The notes beneath the pieces are model-generated. The model was not told the DNA's origin, made no database searches, and saw only the letters and a program-made list of their open reading frames with translations. This document shows positions 62,433 through 64,000 of a stretch of 64,000 bases of DNA, in pieces. The position numbers were made by a program, and so were the translations under genes. The DNA comes from Streptomyces triculaminicus (GTDB lineage Bacteria; Actinomycetota; Actinomycetes; Streptomycetales; Streptomycetaceae). Position 1 is the stretch's first letter, and the number at the start of each line of letters is the position of its first letter. Location: assembly GCF_017349075.1 (NCBI RefSeq), contig NZ_JAFMOF010000004.1:434001-498000 (forward strand), read 5' to 3'.

Positions 62433-62436
<4 letters not shown>
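61636..62436 (-). CDS. ureD: Urease accessory protein UreD, 266 aa
   Basis: A scaffold that binds apo-urease and, with UreF and UreG, delivers nickel. Recognisable UreD features include GGTALPVLEGAGPFALRRP, LTADVGAGAALCFTTTAATI and the RWLPEPLI segment typical of the family. The GTG start at 62436 overlaps the ureG stop (GTGA), indicating translational coupling. It is the last gene of the ureC-F-G-D part of the operon. Downstream, 177 bp without a gene hold the start signals of the divergent-side aminopeptidase gene and an inverted repeat GGGCGTTC/GAACGCCC. Confidence 0.92.
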
Positions 62437-63122
<686 letters not shown>

Positions 63123-63146
63123 GGTCCCTCCGGGGGTTGGGGTGGG

Positions 63147-63235
63147 GCTTTCAGCCCGTCCGGCGTTTGAGGACACCGCGCGAAGCGCGGTCCGGGGGTC
63201 TGGGGCTTGACCCCAGGAAACGGCGAAAGGGCGGG
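63147..63235. repeat. Common Streptomyces intergenic repeat between ureF and ureG
   Basis: The sequence beginning CAGCCCGTCCGGCGTTTGAG and ending near CAGGAAACGGCGAAAGGGCGG resembles a short element I know to recur in intergenic regions of many Streptomyces genomes. It contains two hairpins, ACCGCGC-GAA-GCGCGGT and GGGGTC...GACCCC. Here it interrupts an otherwise tight operon. Confidence 0.65.
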
Positions 63236-63247
63236 ACCGGGGATCGA

Positions 63248-63928
63248 CTACGTGGCGAACAGCCGCACCGGCCAGGCGGCGTGCTGCTCCGCGGTGATGT
63301 CGAGCAACGGGGCCGAGCCGGCCGGCAGGGCGTCGAGCCCCTCGTCGAACGCACGCAGCGCGGCCTCCGCCGCGCGCGCCGCGACGTCGTCCATCTCCGG
63401 CGCAAGCCGCGCCAGCACCGCCGTCGCCTCGAACGGATCAAGGCTCAGCAACCGCACCACCGCCGTCGCCGGCCCGCTCACCGCCTCGTACGCGGCGGCG
63501 TACGCGGCGGCGAGCGGCCCGAGCCCCGCGGCCCGTGCGACCAGTCCGAGGACGACGGGCTGGTGGGCGCCGCGCGGCCGGGCCGCCGCGAGGGCGTCGA
63601 GGTCGGGCGAGGGCCAGGCGGCCCGTGCGGCGCGTGTCAGTTGGCGGCCGAGCCGGCGCGCGGCGGCGCGCAGGGCGGGTGAGGGGGTGCGGGCGTCGGC
63701 TGCCGCGTCGAGGCCGAGCGGGTCGAGTCCGGCGGCGGCCGCGGCGGCGAGTCCCGCCGCGGTCAGCCCGGCGGTGTGCAGCCGTCCCCGGCAGAACGAC
63801 TCCAGCGACGCGCCGTCCGTGATCCGGCCGGCCTTGACGGCCGCCTCGGCGCCCCCGGAGTGGGCGTGGCCCCCGGCGGGGAAGCGGCCGTCGGCCAGGA
63901 CGAGAAGCGCGGCGGAGAGGGTGCTCAT
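63248..63928 (-). CDS. ureF: Urease accessory protein UreF, 226 aa
   Basis: Part of the UreD-UreF-UreG nickel-loading complex. The N-terminal LLVLADGRFPAGGHAHSGG is the UreF signature (usually L..sD..fPtGgfahS.G), and the Ala/Leu-rich all-helical remainder ends with DITAEQHAAWPVRLFAT, as in actinomycete UreF. The ATG at 63928 starts 14 bp after the ureC stop. A repeat element separates it from ureG. Confidence 0.93.
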   Translation of the reverse strand: MSTLSAALLVLADGRFPAGGHAHSGGAEAAVKAGRITDGASLESFCRGRLHTAGLTAAGLAAAAAAGLDPLGLDAAADARTPSPALRAAARRLGRQLTRAARAAWPSPDLDALAAARPRGAHQPVVLGLVARAAGLGPLAAAYAAAYEAVSGPATAVVRLLSLDPFEATAVLARLAPEMDDVAARAAEAALRAFDEGLDALPAGSAPLLDITAEQHAAWPVRLFAT

Positions 63929-63942
63929 CGGTGGCCGCCCCG

Positions 63943-64000
63943 TCAGAAGAGGAAGTAGCGCTGGGCCATCGGAAGTTCCGCCGCCGGGCGCGGCTCCACC
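63943..64000 (-). CDS. ureC: Urease alpha subunit UreC, last 18 codons only
   Basis: The fragment reads VEPRPAAELPMAQRYFLF and stop. The end LPMAQRYFLF is the well-known C-terminus of UreC. The rest lies beyond the right edge. Its position directly before ureF confirms the call. Confidence 0.88.
   Translation of the reverse strand, partial: VEPRPAAELPMAQRYFLF

Overview
This window is high-GC Streptomyces-type DNA (strong GC bias at third codon positions, GTG/TTG starts, GGAGG ribosome sites). It holds the start of a large type I modular polyketide synthase (PKS) locus of polyene-macrolide type, then a stretch of ordinary Streptomyces chromosomal genes.

Positions 1 to about 50.8 kb: biosynthetic locus. 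Apart from the last gene, everything is on the minus strand and reads from right to left: three LuxR-type LAL regulators (49.7-41.2 kb), a CYP105-like cytochrome P450, a Tat-exported cholesterol oxidase, a 15-bp perfect hairpin, then three collinear PKS genes. PKS1 (38017-14772) carries a loading module and modules 1-4, PKS2 (14673-3766) modules 5-6, and PKS3 (3716 to beyond the left edge) module 7. A Sfp-type phosphopantetheinyl transferase (50040-50816, plus strand) sits at the right end. Reading the domains, the loading AT resembles short-acyl-CoA loading ATs and follows a decayed KS without an active-site Cys. Module 1 takes methylmalonyl-CoA and only ketoreduces. Modules 2-6 take malonyl-CoA and have apparently intact DH and KR domains. 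Module 7 takes methylmalonyl-CoA and has an intact-looking DH. The predicted early chain is R-CH(OH)-CH(CH3)-(CH=CH)5-, followed by a methyl-bearing unit that could give a sixth double bond. The polyol-forming modules, thioesterase and any sugar genes would lie left of the window.

Sequence integrity: PKS1 is split by one missing C relative to a near-identical copy of the same AT region 5.3 kb away. Seven more indels fall between 43.87 and 46.33 kb, one in the R1 regulator and about six in R2. No stop codon interrupts the composite frames, so a local sequencing problem is at least as likely as true gene decay.

About 50.9-64 kb: a putative lipoprotein, a small conserved protein, an acyl-CoA dehydrogenase divergent from a TetR regulator with candidate operators between them, peptide deformylase, the MurT/GatD peptidoglycan amidotransferase pair, 6-phosphofructokinase, a CtaG-type cytochrome oxidase assembly protein, a small membrane protein, a subtilisin-inhibitor-family protein next to a secreted tripeptidyl aminopeptidase, and the 3' part of a urease operon (ureC end, ureF, ureG, ureD). 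Several strong hairpins separate these units. I found no tRNA, rRNA, CRISPR array, transposase or attachment site.
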